DNA of 64,000 bases, from assembly GCF_001522545.3 (NCBI RefSeq), contig NC_031768.1:110551212-110615211 (forward strand), given 5' to 3'. Numbering within the stretch: the first letter of the stretch is position 1; each line of letters begins with the position of its first letter. The notes below the pieces were generated by a model, which worked only from the letters and a program-made list of their open reading frames with translations, was not told the DNA's origin and searched no databases. A program made the translations under genes and the position numbers. Source of the stretch: Parus major. Taxonomy: Eukaryota > Chordata > Aves > Passeriformes > Paridae. Shown here piece by piece: positions 36,448 through 50,116 of this stretch.

Positions 36448-37263
36448 TGTTTTGAGCAAAGTGTTTGTAGAGTTTCTTTCTTCCCTTTCCATAAGGTTTT
36501 GTGACTCTTGTTTTATTAGACGAGAGAAAATCAGGGTTTACTCCAAAGGGTTTCTCACTGGGCTACACCACCTGGTCCTCATTTGGTGAAAGGGGAAAAG
36601 CTGTAACTGTTTTCCACATACCTCTGTCAGCAAACCCTTGATACTTGTAGGAATATTATTAAGAATATTTGTAGATGCAGCACAGGGAGGAGAATTTGTT
36701 TCAGAATTCAACAGGTAAATGAGGGAAAGCTACTGCTGCTGCTCCTACTTCACCTTCCTTGGTGTGTGAGAGGGTTGATAGCTATGAGAAAAGTAGATTG
36801 AAAAGGAGTTTTTAGGACTTTGTTATTTTTATTTATGTTACTTAAACTGTAGTCTAAAAACCCATGAAAAGTGATGTACCTTCTGGTATGCTCAAGAAGG
36901 TAATTATTTAAGATTATCTTTGCCTCTCTTCTCCTGTGTTTGTAGTGTTTGGATACATTTTCTATACATTAAACTTTTTAACATCCACTCAATGCATGTG
37001 TAGCAGTAAGAATGGTATGAAATATGAAAGGCCTGGATGCTGTCAAGAACCTTATCAAGCCTGTAAATTATCTGATGTAATGTTAGATTGTCCATGACTT
37101 AATTTTTTTTACCCTGACATTAAATGAGGGAAAAACAATTACTGTCAGTGTACAAGTCCTCCCTATCCCGTGTCACATCAAAGAGCTTTCTTGATTAAAT
37201 AAAATTATCTCCTCCTCACAGTTCTGGAATTCTCATGCCACAGTTTCTACCTGTTCGTTAATC

Positions 37264-37280
37264 TTTTTTTTTTTTTTTTT
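37264..37280 (+). repeat. Poly-T tract, 17 T
   Basis: An uninterrupted T17 run, followed by a further pyrimidine stretch ending 'ttttttcttcag' (about 37287-37299). No retrocopy was recognised on the minus strand. Confidence 0.95.
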
Positions 37281-39713
37281 ATCTTTCTTTTTTCTTCAGT
37301 ATTTTTCCTGCAAATGACTTAAATGAATGTCTGGCAGTGCTTTGTTGCTAAGCTGGGGAATTCACTGGTTGGATTCTGGTATGGACTGTTAAAATACTAT
37401 AATTTCTACTGTATGCTTTTTGAGTGATATGAGACTTTACACATCCTTAAATTGACTAAAGTCAGGCCTTTACTGCAGAAAGCATAAGAAAGAAAAGCAG
37501 AAAAATTTGGAAATCTTTTTGGTGTCCACAAATGTGAGATCTGGGTAAGGATCCCAAACTTTTGCATTATATGAGGGGAATGTGCTGTCAGATGGTCAGG
37601 TCATCACTTATAAGTGACTGGGGATTGTAGGACTCACTCTTTGGAGTTCAGGTAATCTTAGGGAAAGGTTGAAAAGTTTTGTTCTTGTTGCTTTTAATAT
37701 TTACTATGAATAAGATCATCCTGATCTAACACCCTAATGATCAAAAGCTTTTTTTAGCACATTATTTTATATTTGTGCAATTTTCTGTTGATATTTTTTT
37801 TTTCTGTATACAAGACAAAATTGTTAGGACAATTGTCCAGTTAGAAGAAGGTTTAACCTTGTCCTTCTCTTCCTTGGTCTTTCAGTCTGACAGCAAATTT
37901 GTGTTCACTTTTCACTGTGCTCTCGTCTGGTTCCTGGGACCTGAGCTCAGAAGAGTTGCTTTCTGAAAACAAATCACTATTAAAACAACAGTCTGGAAGG
38001 CTTCCCACCTAAGGGCACGAGCTCCTAGAGTCTCCAGCCCAGACCATCAAGATCCCTCACTTAATTTTATGGTTTTTTCATTCTTTATAGTCTGGTCACT
38101 GCTTTTGCATTACTTAATGTAAAGAGTTGTCACCATGTGGAAGGTTACTTGGTGTGGAATTGCTCCCTGGCTTGCATTCCACAAAATACAGGGAATCCTG
38201 TGACTTGTGTTCATAGGATGCAGCAAGAAAAGCATTGACCAAATAATATAAATGAATGAATACTATATTATTTTAAAAATTGTTAGTTAAACAAACAAGA
38301 GGTTCAAAGAGAGATCACCCTGACTCCCCATGGGTCCGGTGCAGTTTGGTCTGCATTTGTTTGTCCTCCCAAAGGTCTGAAGGTGGTAGTTGGTGAGGAA
38401 CTTGATTTTTTTTATCTCCCACCACTGCCCAAACCTTTTAACTTCCTATCACTTGGGCCTTTGATATTTCATTATGCTTTTGCATAAATAATTGCTGACA
38501 GTGGCACAGTAGGTTCCTCTTACAAGGCTTCCCAAAGTAATGTATTCTTAATATCAAAGCTAAAATTTCTAATGATGATATTTACTACTAATGAATTTTT
38601 GATTCTAGGGTGTATCAACCGCACATTTATTTTCATCATCAGGGACAATGTACAGGAATAAACAGTACACCACAGGTGGAGTTTTGAATAAATGGACCTT
38701 TTAGAAATCTAAATTAAATAGTGTTGATATTGAGCAGATAACATGAAATGGAGAAAACTTCAAGAAGATGAGGAACAATAGTTGAAATTTCACAAATGTA
38801 GAATATTTTCCTTTATTTTCCACTTGATAGATCCAGGACTCAGAGATTTCATGCCAAAAGTGGTGTTACCATTCTGTGTCTTGAAATCATTGAATTACAT
38901 TTATAGAATAGGATTTTTTTTACATTTTTCTGTCTTTTTTAACCATAAATGCATGCAAATTACATACCTATTGCATAAGTGCCAATTGTTTTCTCCTTTT
39001 GATGACTGAGAGGCATTGGTTTACTCAATGGAAAATTAAAAAACTTCAGGAATGTGAGGAAAATGTTTAATATGTTCTTCCTGGGGTGTTGTACTGTGCA
39101 CTGAGTTTTGTTTTCCTGCCAGTGTTGTCATTTTTATCTGTCTGTAGATTTTGCTGTGTTCCACATTCTGCTCTGAAATATAGGGAATGAAAGAAATATC
39201 TTTTATCCCTAAGGAAAATAAATTAATTGAGGAGGGGAAGGTAACGTGTGGGTTGTGGTTACATGATCATTGCAAAGTGTGTATCACCCTACCACATGGT
39301 GGTGCAGCTGTGATCTTTTGGTACTTTTGGGACTTTTTTGGGACTTGGAACTCCAGAGCTGCGTTTAATTTGCTGTGAAACAAAAGTGTGTGACAAAAAA
39401 GTGGTGCTGCTGAGCAAAGATTAGTCATGTGTAGATGCTTCAGATACTGGGAAGGATAACTATGTGCATGTGTTCCCGATTTCAATCTGGAATGATTTCC
39501 CCCCTGTACAATTAGCTGAACCAAAAAAAAAGCAGATAAGTTGATAATGGAGGTGCCAGCTCGCTGAAATGTGGAGCTCCAGTTGCAGTGTCTATAAACA
39601 GCAAGTGAAGCGTGAAGGATTAGTTGGAACCCCAGCAGACACTGATTATGAAGAGATGTCAGAAACGAAGCACTGGGTGAAAGGTTTGAGAGAGATTTAT
39701 CTGAAGTGTTTTT

Positions 39714-40148
39714 GTGCTCTGCTATGATTTTTACAACTTAGCAGGTGTGCCTGTCACATTCTGGATTTTTCTCTCCAGTCTCTCAGAAGGTGAGACTGTG
39801 TGTGTGTGTCTGTGTTCTCCTCCTGCTTTCTCATCCTGTTCCTGTGCAAGGCACTGCCCTGTGGGCACTGCTGGCCTTGTGGAACTGAGCAACAAAAGGA
39901 AGCAGAAATTCCTCAGCAGGCACAGTGGGACACAGCTCTGGGCTGCCTGTGTCCCCTTAGGAGGTGGCAGTGAGCCCTGCAAAGCCCAGCCCACCTGGGG
40001 AGTTTCATGTAAGTTTGACATCGTGCTGGCACGCATGGACACAGCAAAGGGGATGTTCTTTGGAACAGGGAATGATTTTAGCAAGTTTGAATATCACCTT
40101 TCATCTTTTTCCTCAATTTTTGGGGAACAAAAGCTTTACATAAACTAG
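39714..40148 (+). other. 144-codon open frame with exon-like borders, unrecognised
   Basis: This is the longest non-repeat plus-strand open frame; it opens with GTG, so a native ATG start is not implied. Inside it 'ctggatttttctctccag' (39761-39778) is a good 3' splice site. A GTAAGT donor lies at 40011-40016, defining a possible exon of 232 bp. The segment between is richer in G+C than its surroundings and contains a (TG)6 tract at 39797-39809. The minus strand is also open over 117 codons, which is typical of GC-rich chance frames. The translation matches nothing I know. Confidence 0.15.
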
Positions 40149-43100
40149 GTGTGATGTGAGAAAACGTTTGTATATGTAAGGTTTGCTCTGAATAAGTAGT
40201 TTGGTGAATAAATGCTAAAAATGCTGTTCTAAATACTGAATTACATAGAAAAAGAGAGTTTGGGATTTTTATTTTTTAGTAAGGGTGATAAATTTTGATA
40301 GCTGTATGTTAAGATATTCTTTGTACTTCAGGTGCTAAAATTGCATGAGTTTTGTGTCTTCTGTAATACAAGAAAGCCAGAGCTACTTGGTATCTGCCTT
40401 TTGAAATGGAAATGAGCAACATCACTTTGAATGGTAAAAAGGATTTTAGATTTAGATTTTTATATATATACTTTGTTTCTTTGTTCTTTTTTTTCTGGTA
40501 TCTCTTGTATTATAATGTCATCAGATAAACTGTTTTCTGCATCTAATGATAGATAATTAAGATAGTAAGATAGTCCATAACAGAGCTGATCAATGGCTTC
40601 TAAACGTGTTACTTACCAAACTGTAAATTTTAAGATGCTTGTTATGAAGGTGTCATAAGATTGACATGGCTTTAATTGCTCTTTTTTCACCATCCTTCTG
40701 CTTGACCAGTCATTGTACCTGAAAAGGGAGCTTTTTTTTTCCCCCTTCTTTTCTTCTCCTAGGAATAAGGTTAACATGCAGCTTTCTAGAAAATTGACAT
40801 TGTGTGGTTTTGGGGTGTTGAGCTTGAAGACCTGGAAGTTGCACTGAGCACAAGGAAAAAATCTCTCTCTCTTTTGTGAACATCTCTCTCTTCAGTGACA
40901 TTGTCTAAGATGTAAATTTGATATTCAGAATCAGATACCACTTCTGACATTGGCAGAGGTTGCATGTATTTCTTGGCAGTGGCAATGAAGACAAGAAATG
41001 GAGGAGTCTGCTGGATTTTTTCAGCCTGACAATTTATTTTCTTTGACATAAAAGGTGTTTGATAATAAGAGGTGGCTCTAAAACTTATGGGAAAGATCTA
41101 AGCTTTCTCACCTCAAGAGCAGGGTCTGTACAGATTTTGAAAAGGAAGTAGCTGTTTATAGATTCTTCAAATCTATGAAATTGTCAGTTCTGTGGTGTTA
41201 CCTTCTCTGAAGAGTGTCTCTTCTCCCAGACTGCCATATAAATTAGTAACTTTGTTACCTTCCTTTTTCCTGCTGGAAAAGAACACGAAAAAAAGCAGAA
41301 AACAGGACGTGAGGAAAAAAAAATTAGTAATTCTGGTTGAATTAAAAACAATTTCACAACTTCTAAAGCTATTACCACAAGATACAAGGTATGTCTAGGT
41401 ATTTCGTATTATTACTAATTTAACTGAAATTCTTGCTCTTTGCTTTAATTTTCGCTTTGTTTTCTTCCTGGCTCAAATTTGGTTTAGCAGTAGCTGTGCA
41501 AAGATTCTACAGAAGTTTTCCCTTAAATCTGAGCTGAAAATTAAATAAAAATTGTACTGGAGTGGGTGAGAACTATTCTATATTCTGGAAACAATCTGGT
41601 CAGCTAGAAGAGGTGTAGTATTGGAAGGAATTCCATGGTTGTGAGATCAATTTCAGAAACTTTCTCTGGAACCTTCTTCAAGATTCTCAAGCTTTATGTC
41701 ATAGCCCTTACTATCTTTAGGTGACTTTTGTCTGCTTTCTCTGTATTTGTGCTAAAGCTCCTTGGGATGAAGTTTTATTCTGCTGTGTCCACGCACAGAG
41801 CCCAGCACTGAAGTGTTTGCCCTTACACATGGCCTACAGTTTTTTGGTATAGTTACAAATTTTTGAGGTCTTTTGATCTGCTTCAGAGACTTTTAGAATT
41901 GTCCACAAACCTCTGGGACTGCAGAAAGATCTTGGAGAAGAAAACCCTTGAGGGAGAGCAACGTTTTAAATTGTGAACAGTTTGGCTTTTCAGTTTTCAA
42001 TGTGCTTTTTTAAACTGAAGTTCACAAAATTGAGAAATATATTTTAATCACATTTCTTACTTTGTTAACACCCCCTGTTAAGTCTATTTGCATTTCTGAG
42101 TAAGTCATAGAAGGATTAGATGCTATTTTCTTACTGTGCCTTAGCTCTGCATTGTGTGTTTGAAGTAGGAGTGTGACAAATGCTTGAAATTGAAAGCTCC
42201 TCTGAAAAGGAATTACTGTTGGTTTTTGGGGCTTTTTTTTAACTTTTCTTTCTGCGTGCTCAGGAGATCTTCTACTCCTTTGTAACAGTCAATTGTATTT
42301 ATATCTGTAAATGGCAACAGCTGTGTCATCCTATTACAATCCTGCCTGAGAAACTGTCTGCACCAAGGTAAGGTTCGTGGTGTTTGAGAAAATGTCAGCT
42401 ATAGAAAATGTTTCGGTAGGCAAATGTCAGTGAGATATTAAAATGGTCTTGGTGGACAGAACAAGAGCATAATGTTTGCCAGTTTCTAAAGTCACACTGA
42501 ACTCAAAAAGGTATTGAATTTCTTTTTATTTCACCCTCACCTCAAAGTTGCTTAATGTCAGTGAATTTGAATTCCTATTTGTAGGGATGGATGTATTTTT
42601 CCTGTAAGAACACAGAGCTGAGTAGCTGGCACTGCATTTCCTTTTCACATAAGAAAACTGTCATTGTCCAAGCTGATTCCTCACTTTAAGGTTTTTCCTT
42701 TTTGAAATCTTGAATGAGTATTTGCTCCATGTGTGGTTGGATGAACCTGTGATTTTAGCCAAATGCAGGAAATTTAAATCACATGAAGTTACCACAGCAT
42801 TATGTAAGGACTAACAATGCTTTTACCCTCCCCTCCCCCTCCAATTCCTGTCTTATGAGGAACAGTTAAATTTCCTCAATCATTAATTAATTATTGGATA
42901 TAATAGCTTAATGTTCCTCCCTTAAGGATTCTAGGATGAAGCATGTGGTTTATTAATCTACATTTTGGTCAGCTTGATCACAGCTACAGCACTAACTGTG
43001 GTGGGGTTTTGAGGTTCAACTCAACTTTGACAGATAAATATTACTTTATTGTGTTCTTTAACTTTCTCCATCCTCACCCCTCCTTTATTGTGCTTCCCCA

Positions 43101-46100
43101 GCAATGAGTGCTTTGACTCAGTTTTTTTGGAAAATGCTATTATTCTCCTGTAGGTTTTTTTTTTTTTTGGTTTGTACCACACCCCATCCCCCTGCAATCC
43201 CTTAGGTCAAATGGAAGTGGAAAAAGGCAGCAGCATTTGTTCCTTCCTGTCATCATCACCTCTTGCAACTCCAGATTTCAGTCTAAAGGTGTAAACAGAG
43301 ACTGAGACAAACTGGCTGATTTTCAAGGTAATAGGAAGCTTCAACCTGTTTGCTTAATTTAGTACAACCTTCAAGTTTTAGATTTCCTTCAAGAAATACC
43401 TCAAGGGGAAAAAGATTTTTCAAGATTTTTCTGATGCTCCTTACTTGATTTAATTGAAAAAAAGAGAGATGTTTTAGATCCTTTCTTGTGCATCTTCAAA
43501 GTGTGGTTATTAAGTCAGAGTCTTTTGTAATAAGCCCAGCTCTGAAATAGTTTTTGCAAGCTGCCTGTGCCTCTTCAGTCAGATCAGTCAGCTGTCTTTC
43601 TTCATTTCCCCAGTGGATCTGTTTCACCATAACCTGTACTGAATGAACCCTGTGCTTCACATTTCTTCTAGGAGCCTACAAAGGTCAGGAGACAACTTTT
43701 GTTGGCCACTTTGAGCTCTTGGAGATATTTTTCAGCTCCTTTCAAGCCCTGAGGAAGGTTCAGATCTCCAGATGACCTCCAGAGCAAAGGGCTTCATTGA
43801 TACTCTTGTCACATTTTGTCTGACTTCTTGGCCTGGGACTCATTTTTTTTGCATTGTGGCCACCTGTGCAACTTTTTGTTTTTATCTTACAAAATGAATG
43901 GAAGGGCACAGGGTATTCTCTTAATCTCTCTCACGTTAGTCTGTGATGTGATGTGTGATTTTTTTCTTAATTTACTTTTTTTATGTGTGTGCCCCTCCAT
44001 ATAAAGCATTCAGTGAGGTCTTTTGAGGGTTTTAGTGCCCACAGGTTGTGTTTGGGTTGATTTTCTCAGGTAAATAACTACAAGGAGCAGATCTCAGTGA
44101 GCTGGAGGGGGAATTCTAGACCTAGGTACTTCAGAAGATTGTCAATACACCAAGTCTAGCATTTACAAGACAGATGTGAGAACATTTTATGGTAATTATT
44201 TTATTTTTCATCTGAATTTCCCTCAGCTTAGTGAAAAAATTGTAAATACCTGACATAAATAATTTAGCAAAAAATTTAACATTTAGTGGAACTTGTTTAG
44301 GAAACTGAGCAAGAAAGCTATAACTGAAACTGGAATTTGGTTTCTCCACCACCTGTCTTCTGTAATGAAGCTCTATTAAAATAAACTATTTACATCCTGT
44401 AATTGCTAAATATCCATGCTAATGGTGCTTATCATACAACTTAAATGGCTTTGAAGGAAAATGAGTGTCTATCCAGCAGAGTTCCAACATTACCTCAAGC
44501 AGAGGAAACAAAAAGAATAGATTCAAAATTAATCTTGACTTTTAATGCTTTTAATGATTCAGTAAAAGATTCATTAATCAAAAAAATGTATATCTTCCCA
44601 GCATTTTTTTAATAATAAAATAAAATAACACAGATAAATAGAATCACTGATATAAGAGCAAGTAGAAAGTCTCTGTAGACTTTCTCAAAAATTCAATCTC
44701 AGAATATGTTCTCTGCTATCTAGGGCATCTCTGTTTTAGGAAAAAAAGTGTCCTTTTGACATTTATCTAATGTTATAAAGCTACTGGGCAGTGGTAACTG
44801 CAAACTGCAGGGTGGGAAAACACTTGAGTCACTTCAAGAAGGCAAGACTCTTTCAAAAATCTTTATAAAGAAATAGATGCATATGTGTTATCTGCTGGCC
44901 TCTGGTTTACTCCACACCAGGTTTGAATAAAATTGACCAACTCTCAATGTATTCCCAGTGTCTCGTGAGCTGTGCAGGTTTAGGATGATCATGCAGAGCT
45001 TGCATTTTAATTCTGATTTGAATGCACACTAGTTAACGTGAGTGCTAATGAACCTTTCTGTATGTATGAATCAAACTGTGTCATCTGTTCCTTTAGACAA
45101 GAGAGGTGATTGAATGAGATGGGATTGCAGAGTCTGAGCTCAGCAGAGCTCACTCTGCAGAGCACCTGCCTGCCTCTGACAAAACACAAATGTGCAGAGG
45201 GGAAATTGCTTTTTCAGGATGATTGTACACCGAGTCCAGCACTTGGGTTCCATGTATGATGTTAATCAACACCTGTATGCTGCAAAATGGTACATCTCTA
45301 ACATGACATACATTTAATAAATGTGCGTAGAAATAATTTGTTGTTAAATAATGAAGTGGTGATGAAAAATAATATTATCCCTTTCAACACAAGTTACAAG
45401 TTATCTGCTCTTCAGTGATAGAAATATCTTCAAATAAATCAGCAAAAATATCTTCTGCTGTTGTCACTCCTTTCCATTTCTGCTCTTTTCATCTGTGTTT
45501 ATTATTTTAAATACAAGTTCTCCCCAGTGCATAATCATTGATTGAAGTTTTAAATTTTATTTCTATTGAAAAATGTCAAATCAGGCTCACCTTATTCAAA
45601 ATGCTGGGGTTTTTTTACACATAAATATCTCAAATATGCTGTGTAAAACCTTTCTATAGCAGCTTCTTTTGTAGTGTAATCTGGGCCCTGATTCTCCTTT
45701 AATGTGGCTACAATTAGTTCTAAGGAAACTTTCTCTTCTCAAATCCAAGGTAATCCAAGAAAATTGTCAACATGGAAAAGTTGTTTATCAAAACTAATTT
45801 TGAATTGCAGTGCTAAAACATTTTTAAAGCTCTTGTATATGATCTAAGACATTAAAAAAAGAGCAAAACACTTAAGTAATTTATATTTTAAAAGGTGGCA
45901 ATAAACCAAGGTACCATTATTCAGAGATTTATTACATTGGAGAATATCTGAGAACACATTTTCTGGTGGAAAAGATTTTCTTTTTAAAATTCTAGTAGCT
46001 GGAACATTGAACTGATGGGAATAAATAGCTTATTTGTCTCCAGTGTCCAAATGAACGGTGTGGAAAATCTATATTGACTAAACAACAAACAGCTGGTAAA

Positions 46101-48914
46101 TAATGTGATTGCATTAAGGTGACTGTGATAGTAGTCACCACATAAAAATGAACAATGTGCTGCATTTTTCTGAACTCTTTGTGCTATAGTCTGGGGAGGA
46201 GAAATACCCTGTGGGAATGAGAGTGAGTCCCTTAGCATTGCTTTTATTGCCTTCCCCAAAACTGGACTTATTGTAAAGAAAAGTGTAAAGGAGAGAGTGC
46301 AGTAAGTCATGACAGGTGATGATTATTTAGAGGAAACATCACCCTTGTCATTTCCTTTGGAAATTTTAATAAATACTTGAAATGAAAATGTTACTGAGTT
46401 ACACAAATGCAAGAGGTCTATTATGCCAATACTGAATTGAGTTTTTAAAGGCTCTTTTGTACTTTGCTGGCAGCACTTGGCACAGTTTTAGGCTACCTTT
46501 AATAGTCTGGTGCTTTGGTTCTGGGCCCTACCCCATTTTGTGGGCAGTCATTCACATACATTTGCAAAGAACTTCAATAGAACATAGAACAAAGCATCCT
46601 GACATTGCACAAACAGGTTTTTTGGTCCAATTTCCCTTTGAAAGAAGGAAAAAAGGGCACCTTAAAGCTGAGATTAATTTTCATAGGTTTGTTTCCTGTT
46701 GAGTGTAAAAACCAAATGAGAGTAGGGTGTCCTCTGAAACCTTTAGAGGGATCTCTGACCCCAGCTTCAGGGGCAGGACACGAATGAAGCAGGATTTTTA
46801 TGGTGCTTCAGGAAGCTGTGGGAATCCTGGTGACTTCAGGATTTAAATTCAGGCACCAGGCAGAAGCAGATCCTAAAGACCTGAGCTTTGTTTTTGAGAG
46901 GCTGCTGAAAGCTTGATTGAACGAGGGCTGAGTAAAATCAGAGACTGACCCTGAGACTTCCTGATGTTGTTATTCAGTCAGCTTGGACTTCTGTGTGTGT
47001 GTGCAGATGTAGTGATCTGGAACAAAATTCTCCTGTGGGTAATTGTTCATTTGTCAGGAGCATGGAGGTGTCTGCACAGTGGTTTTTGCCAGTGCCTTGT
47101 TTGCCACTGATTTTCAAATGGCACCACCCAACGACTGCAGTTCCAGGATTATAAGGAGAGGAAGATTTTTAATGTGTGTTCTCTGGTGTTTGTTTTTTTT
47201 TTTCTCACTTCATTTGAATTTATGCAATTTTCAGGTGTCTCTGGTTTTGGTTATTTCTGGAGTGCTTTGTGGGAGGGAAGAGGGCAAAAGCCAATTACAT
47301 TGTTCTTTGCTTTTAAAAGCATGTAAGTAATGTGCTGTGAAGAATTTTGCATTATGTTTGCTCCATTATGCTTTGCCTCTTGTCTTTCTATGGTTGGAGA
47401 GGTGCTATAAAAATATGCAAATAGAATTGTTATTAATTTGATATTGGACATATCTAAGGAAAAATTCACTACCTTGCAGTCAGAATTTTTTACTTTTTTT
47501 TTTAATACTTGAAGACTGCTGATGTGGAACAAGAATAATTTATTTTTTTTGAGACAAATGGTATGCCTACATCTTTTATGAGGGGGGAAATAGAATAAGG
47601 CTTTAGAATTTAATTGCAGTCTGGTGCTGAAAGTTATCTGGAAAAAGGTGGAGAGGTATTTTTGATAAAAACTTTCTAGCCTCTGAAGTTCTCTATCACA
47701 TTCTTGTGCATTTCCTCACCCACCTGGATAGCCTAAGATAATTTGGAGTTTTTTCTGACCCGAGAGCTGTTACTGAATTTTGCCCAGCAGTGCTTCCTGC
47801 AAAATCCTTTGTTTGCTTTGAAGTTTGATCATCCTCACCTTTGGCATGAGCAGACTGAATGTTGCCTTGATAGGAGGAGGCCCCTGGTGCCAGCACAGTG
47901 TAGATTTCCTGTCCTTTCTGCATGTGAAGATTAAGCTGTGATTTTGGGAATCCTCACACCCCACTGCATGTTGCTGGCAGGGACAGGCACACAGCTGGGT
48001 GCCTCCAGCAAGCCACTGATGCCTGATTCATCCAGATTCTCACTCCATTTGATGGATGTGCCCTCCCTTTTTTGTTAAAAGCTTATGGATTTGTATCAGG
48101 TCAGAAAGAAGCTGAAATTCAAACCCCAAATCTAGGTGCCTTCTGGTGGAGTAAGTATTGCCTGGATAACGTGCACAAAATCAAAGGCTGAGACTCCTGA
48201 AATGGATCACACTGGTTCTCAGGCACCTTGGTCCTGGAATTGTTTTTGATTTAGATCAGAAATAGCAGATGCAGCAGGCAATTAACTGCAGCAGAGTCAT
48301 GGACTTTATTACTGTGACCCAGATGAGATCTGCTCTGGCACCAATCTGTATTCTGCAAGCTTAATGTGAGTAAGTGCTTTCAATTCCAAAATAGACAAGA
48401 GAAATAACAAGGACTTATGAGTGTAAATATGTTGTTGGGTTGTGGACCACAATAAACCAATAAATCTAGAGTGTCCTTTGACTCAGATGTGATTAAGAAA
48501 ATTAGTGAATAATATGCTAGATTAATTCTCAGAATCATTTCGTTCTCAATAAATGTGTCCTTAGTCTGTTAAATAACATTTGTTTCAATTCTCATTTTCA
48601 CTGTAAAATAAAAAAGGTAACAATATCATTGTAGGTATTTTTAAAAATACATCGATGCCTGCTTGTGAAGAGTACTGTTGACAAAAAAGTCTTTTATGTA
48701 CTATGATTAATAACTTTATGATTTATTGTTACACAGCCATAAAAGCCAAACAGAATGGCATGGTTTATACTATTACTAAACTCATGAAAAAGACAAATGC
48801 TGGCAGTTGTGTACACTTGGTCCATAAGTTCATTATTTTGAGTAACTTCATGAGAGATTCCAAGGGAAATGATCTTCACTCTTTAGTAAAATGAATATAT
48901 TTTGCCTTTCTTTC
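40149..48914. other. Unique noncoding stretch, no gene seen
   Basis: No gene or interspersed repeat was recognised. It holds a (TA)-rich spot at 40462-40471, a pyrimidine-rich stretch near 42827-42849, a T14 run at 43155-43168, and AT-rich segments at 44190-44660 and 45340-45620 with TAAT-containing motifs. The exon-like segment at 42289-42367 is listed separately. Open frames here are at most 108 codons. Confidence 0.55.
42289..42367 (+). other. Candidate 79-bp cassette exon, weak
   Basis: The pyrimidine-rich 'cttctactcctttgtaacag' ends at 42288 and a GTAAGG donor begins at 42368 after 'caccaag'. Two of the three plus-strand frames are open across the 79 bp. I recognise neither peptide. Splice-like pairs at this quality occur by chance in long introns, so this is a pointer only. 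Confidence 0.12.
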
Positions 48915-49175
48915 ACAGAATTATAAAATGGCCTTGGTGGGAAGGGACTTTAAAAGCCCATCCAGTCCCACCCCTGCCATGGGTAGGGACACCTTCCACT
49001 GTCCCAGATTCCTCAGAGCTCCATCCAGCCTGGCCTTGGACATTTCCAGAGATCCAGGGGCAGCCACAGCTTCCCTGGGCACCCTGTGCCAGGGGCTGCC
49101 CACCCTCCCAGGGAACAATTTCTTTGTAATATCTAATTTAAAGCTACCTTCCTTCAGTTTAAAGTCATTCATGTG
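48915..49175 (-). mobile_element. CR1 LINE 3' end, minus orientation, ORF2 remnant
   Basis: The reverse complement of a bird CR1 3' end. Landmarks in plus orientation are 'cacagaattataaaatgg' (about 48916), 'cccctgccatgggtaggg' (about 48971), 'ccatccagcctggccttgga' (49021-49040), 'ccctgggcaccctgtgcc' (about 49073) and 'tttctttgtaatatctaat' (about 49119). On the minus strand an 83-codon frame (49172 to 48921) is still open. It includes REAVAAPGSLEMSKARLDGA, recognisable as the conserved C-terminal end of CR1 ORF2, downstream of the reverse transcriptase domain. The endonuclease and reverse transcriptase domains are missing through 5' truncation, so this is a dead copy. Confidence 0.88.
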
Positions 49176-50116
49176 CTTCTTTGCATTTGCTTGGTTAAGA
49201 AAGTGAAGCAGTTAGGCACCACTGAGAAAATTACAGAGTGTATAGTTATTTCTTGGAAGACCTTGACTGCACTTTTTTCTTCTTTCAGTTCATTATCATA
49301 ATACTGTGTAATTTTCATAAAGTTCTTCAGGGCAAGTACTTTCCTTAGAGGCAATTTTTGTAACTTGAAGATACCTGTTATTTAAATCAGCAGTGCTCAG
49401 TGAGTAGATATTTTCTGTGAGAAAATACTAAAAAAGGTTCTTTTTAGAAAGAATATCACAGAGAAATGTACAAAGTAGCTGCTTAAAAAAATTACAAGCC
49501 TGATACATTTTTTTAATTAAACTTTTGTTTGCCTTTTCATTATAAAAAATCAGTAGCATTTAGTTTCATGCAAGGCCTTCAATTAGTATTTAACTGACTA
49601 TAAGTATCTAATTATATTGCAATTAATTCTTTATCTCAATCACTTAATTTAAAGTGGAACTGAATAACCTTGGGTTTGGGTAAGTTTGAGATAAGTAATC
49701 AAAGTAAAAAGTCTGATAGCAATTAAAGTCAAGATAGATACACCACCCTGTAGCAATGGACTTTGAGAGCTGAGTAGCAGCACACAATTTCACCATGGAC
49801 ACTGGGGTGGGTAAATGGGCTAATCTTAATTTTTTTATCTAAACCTGGTATTTAGGTGCTCTCAATACTACTCAGGTGTTATGAAAAATCTGTTATCACA
49901 GCAAATCACATTAAAACCCTTGAAGTAATCAGCAGATTATATGTGAAATGAAATGCAATCAGCTGACATTTTTATGTAGACTCTGCATTAGCTTGGAAAA
50001 GTTTCATTCACTTTGCCATTTGCTCTGCCCCCAAACAGTGGCAGAAGCTTCATGGGTTGAAGTGCAAGCAGAATCAAGCCCATGGGGCTCCAAATCCAGG
50101 TCCTAAGCAGAGAATT
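49176..50116. other. Unique AT-rich noncoding stretch
   Basis: No gene was recognised. Between about 49490 and 49740 the sequence is AT-rich and contains repeated homeodomain-type cores (TTAATTAAA, TCTAATTAT, GCAATTAATT, AGCAATTAAAG). This could be an enhancer or simply composition. The right edge is the 9-bp direct repeat that flanks the LTR. Confidence 0.5.
50108..50116 (+). repeat. Left 9-bp direct repeat flanking the solo LTR
   Basis: The sequence cagagaatt here is repeated exactly at 50651-50659. Part of it is probably the target-site duplication made at integration. The exact boundary is ambiguous because the repeat overlaps the LTR's terminal bases. Confidence 0.6.

Larger units (their letters stand above)
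27926..39713. other. Unique noncoding stretch, no gene seen
   Basis: Nearly 12 kb with no recognised gene or interspersed repeat. It holds an A15-T-A7 tract at 32610-32632, two copies of 'agctgataatt' around 31703-31733, a dyad tgacac/gtgtca near 33807-33830, and the features at 36147, 36396 and 37264 listed separately. Open frames are short and fall on both strands. Confidence 0.55.

Noticed and set aside
40606..40630. A minus-strand microexon (ACAG|TTTG|GTAAGT)
   Set aside because: The upstream pyrimidine tract is weak and a 4-nt exon cannot be supported from sequence alone.
44057..44072. A second recursive splice site (tttctcag|GTAAAT)
   Set aside because: The donor half deviates from GTRAGT and the pyrimidine tract is short and interrupted by purines.
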